In this document: in pieces, positions 12,324 to 12,827 of the stretch
Position numbering within the stretch: the stretch's first letter is position 1
Layout: every line of letters starts with the position of its first letter
Assembly: GCA_027019205.1 (NCBI GenBank)
Contig: JALUWZ010000076.1
Coordinates: 1 to 12,827, forward strand
Reading direction: 5' to 3'
Source: Emcibacter sp.
GTDB lineage: Bacteria > Pseudomonadota > Alphaproteobacteria > Sphingomonadales > Emcibacteraceae
Length of the DNA stretch: 12,827 nt
Position numbers and translations under genes: made by a program
Notes under the pieces: generated by a model
The model's input: the letters and a program-made list of their open reading frames with translations, nothing else
Databases searched by the model: none
What the model was told of the DNA's origin: nothing

Positions 12324-12827
12324 CGCATATATCCTTTACAGAAGCAATCCGGCCCATAATGGCAGAGGCGGCAACAGTTTCCGGGCTGGCCAGATGGGAG
12401 CGGGTCTCCGGCCCCTGACGGCTTTCGAAATTACGGTTGGTCGTCGAGATCACCCGCTCCTGAAAGCCAAAACTTTCCCCCCCGGCGAAAAAACACATTG
12501 AGCAGCCGGGCAGCCGCCATTCAAATCCGGCATCGGTAAAAATTCTGTCGAGTCCCTCGGCTTCTGCGTCTGCTTTCACCTGACGTGATCCCGGCACGCA
12601 GATGGCCCGGACCCCGGGGGCTACTTTTCGTCCTTTCAGGACAGCTGCGGCGCGTCTCAGGTCGGGAAGGCGGCTGTTGGTGCAGGAGCCGATAAAGGCC
12701 CCGTCGATGGCAAGTCCGGTTATGTCCGTGCCGGGGGTCAGCGCCATATAGGACAGGGCTTTTTCCGCCGCGATTTGCTGATGCTTGTCCCCTGCGCCGG
12801 AAGGCATCGGGATTTTGTCGCCAATTG
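12310..12827 (-). CDS. leuC: LeuC-like aconitase-family large subunit, C-terminal part (cut by window edge)
   Basis: The frame is open to the right edge of the window, so the N-terminal part (probably about 290-300 residues) is missing; the visible part begins IGDKIPMPSG. It holds the three [4Fe-4S] cysteines: one in AFIGSCTNSRLPDLRRAAAV and two in LPGCSMC. Also visible are VAPGVRAICVPGSRQVK, AEAEGLDRIFTDAGFEWR, and STTNRNFESRQGP with the substrate-binding NRNFxxRQG. These match LeuC closely, but the segment after CSMC (FFAGGESFGFQER) departs from the usual LAMN...GER of isopropylmalate isomerases. It pairs with the small subunit below, with a 14-bp overlap. Substrates other than isopropylmalate are possible given the CoA-transferase partner. 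Confidence 0.87.
   Translation of the reverse strand, partial: IGDKIPMPSGAGDKHQQIAAEKALSYMALTPGTDITGLAIDGAFIGSCTNSRLPDLRRAAAVLKGRKVAPGVRAICVPGSRQVKADAEAEGLDRIFTDAGFEWRLPGCSMCFFAGGESFGFQERVISTTNRNFESRQGPETRSHLASPETVAASAIMGRIASVKDICDDPV

Overview
The window reads as chromosomal DNA of a Gram-negative bacterium, most likely an alphaproteobacterium. The evidence is a metZ-apaG pair five bases apart, an FNR-type regulator with its cysteines at the extreme N-terminus, a PCuAC copper-chaperone tail and class III CoA-transferase/amidohydrolase gene sets. The lineage is an inference from gene content and protein style. No rRNA, tRNA, CRISPR array, insertion sequence or phage gene was seen. Coding density is very high: the largest gaps are 175 bp (9526-9700) and 135 bp (1542-1676), and no stretch over 300 bp lacks a gene.

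Left part (1-3952), housekeeping: the C-terminal end of a PCuAC copper chaperone (+) converges with manC (-), a bifunctional mannose-1-phosphate guanylyltransferase/mannose-6-phosphate isomerase that makes GDP-mannose for surface sugars. Divergent from manC is a short + strand operon of metZ (O-succinylhomoserine sulfhydrylase), apaG and folE (GTP cyclohydrolase I). The AT-rich gap between manC and metZ holds a perfect 14-bp palindrome and a candidate promoter.

Middle part (3970-9525), all on the minus strand: a UreH/TauE-like six-helix membrane protein with a His-rich loop, an amidohydrolase-2 protein that lacks its usual metal-binding HxH, a CaiB/BaiF CoA-transferase, an 89-aa orphan acidic protein, a bicupin ending in a ten-histidine run, and an isochorismatase-like cysteine hydrolase. 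Gaps are 10-41 bp, so these six look like one operon. A Crp/Fnr-family redox regulator follows 51 bp downstream with its own candidate promoter.

Right part (9701-12827): a GntR/UTRA repressor-type gene reads away from the six-gene operon. The 175-bp gap between them carries two clear inverted repeats that look like operators. Tail to tail with gntR is a second minus-strand operon: a LeuC-like large subunit (cut by the window edge), a LeuD-like small subunit overlapping it by 14 bp, and a second CaiB/BaiF CoA-transferase.

How it may fit together (inference): the GntR regulator, two CoA-transferases, an aconitase-family (de)hydratase, amidohydrolase, isochorismatase-like amidase and cupin suggest catabolism of a small organic acid or amide through CoA thioesters. 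Metal supply or metal binding may be built in through the His-rich transporter and cupin. The substrate cannot be read from the sequence. I do not recognise this exact gene set as a described pathway, and it is the best candidate here for something new.
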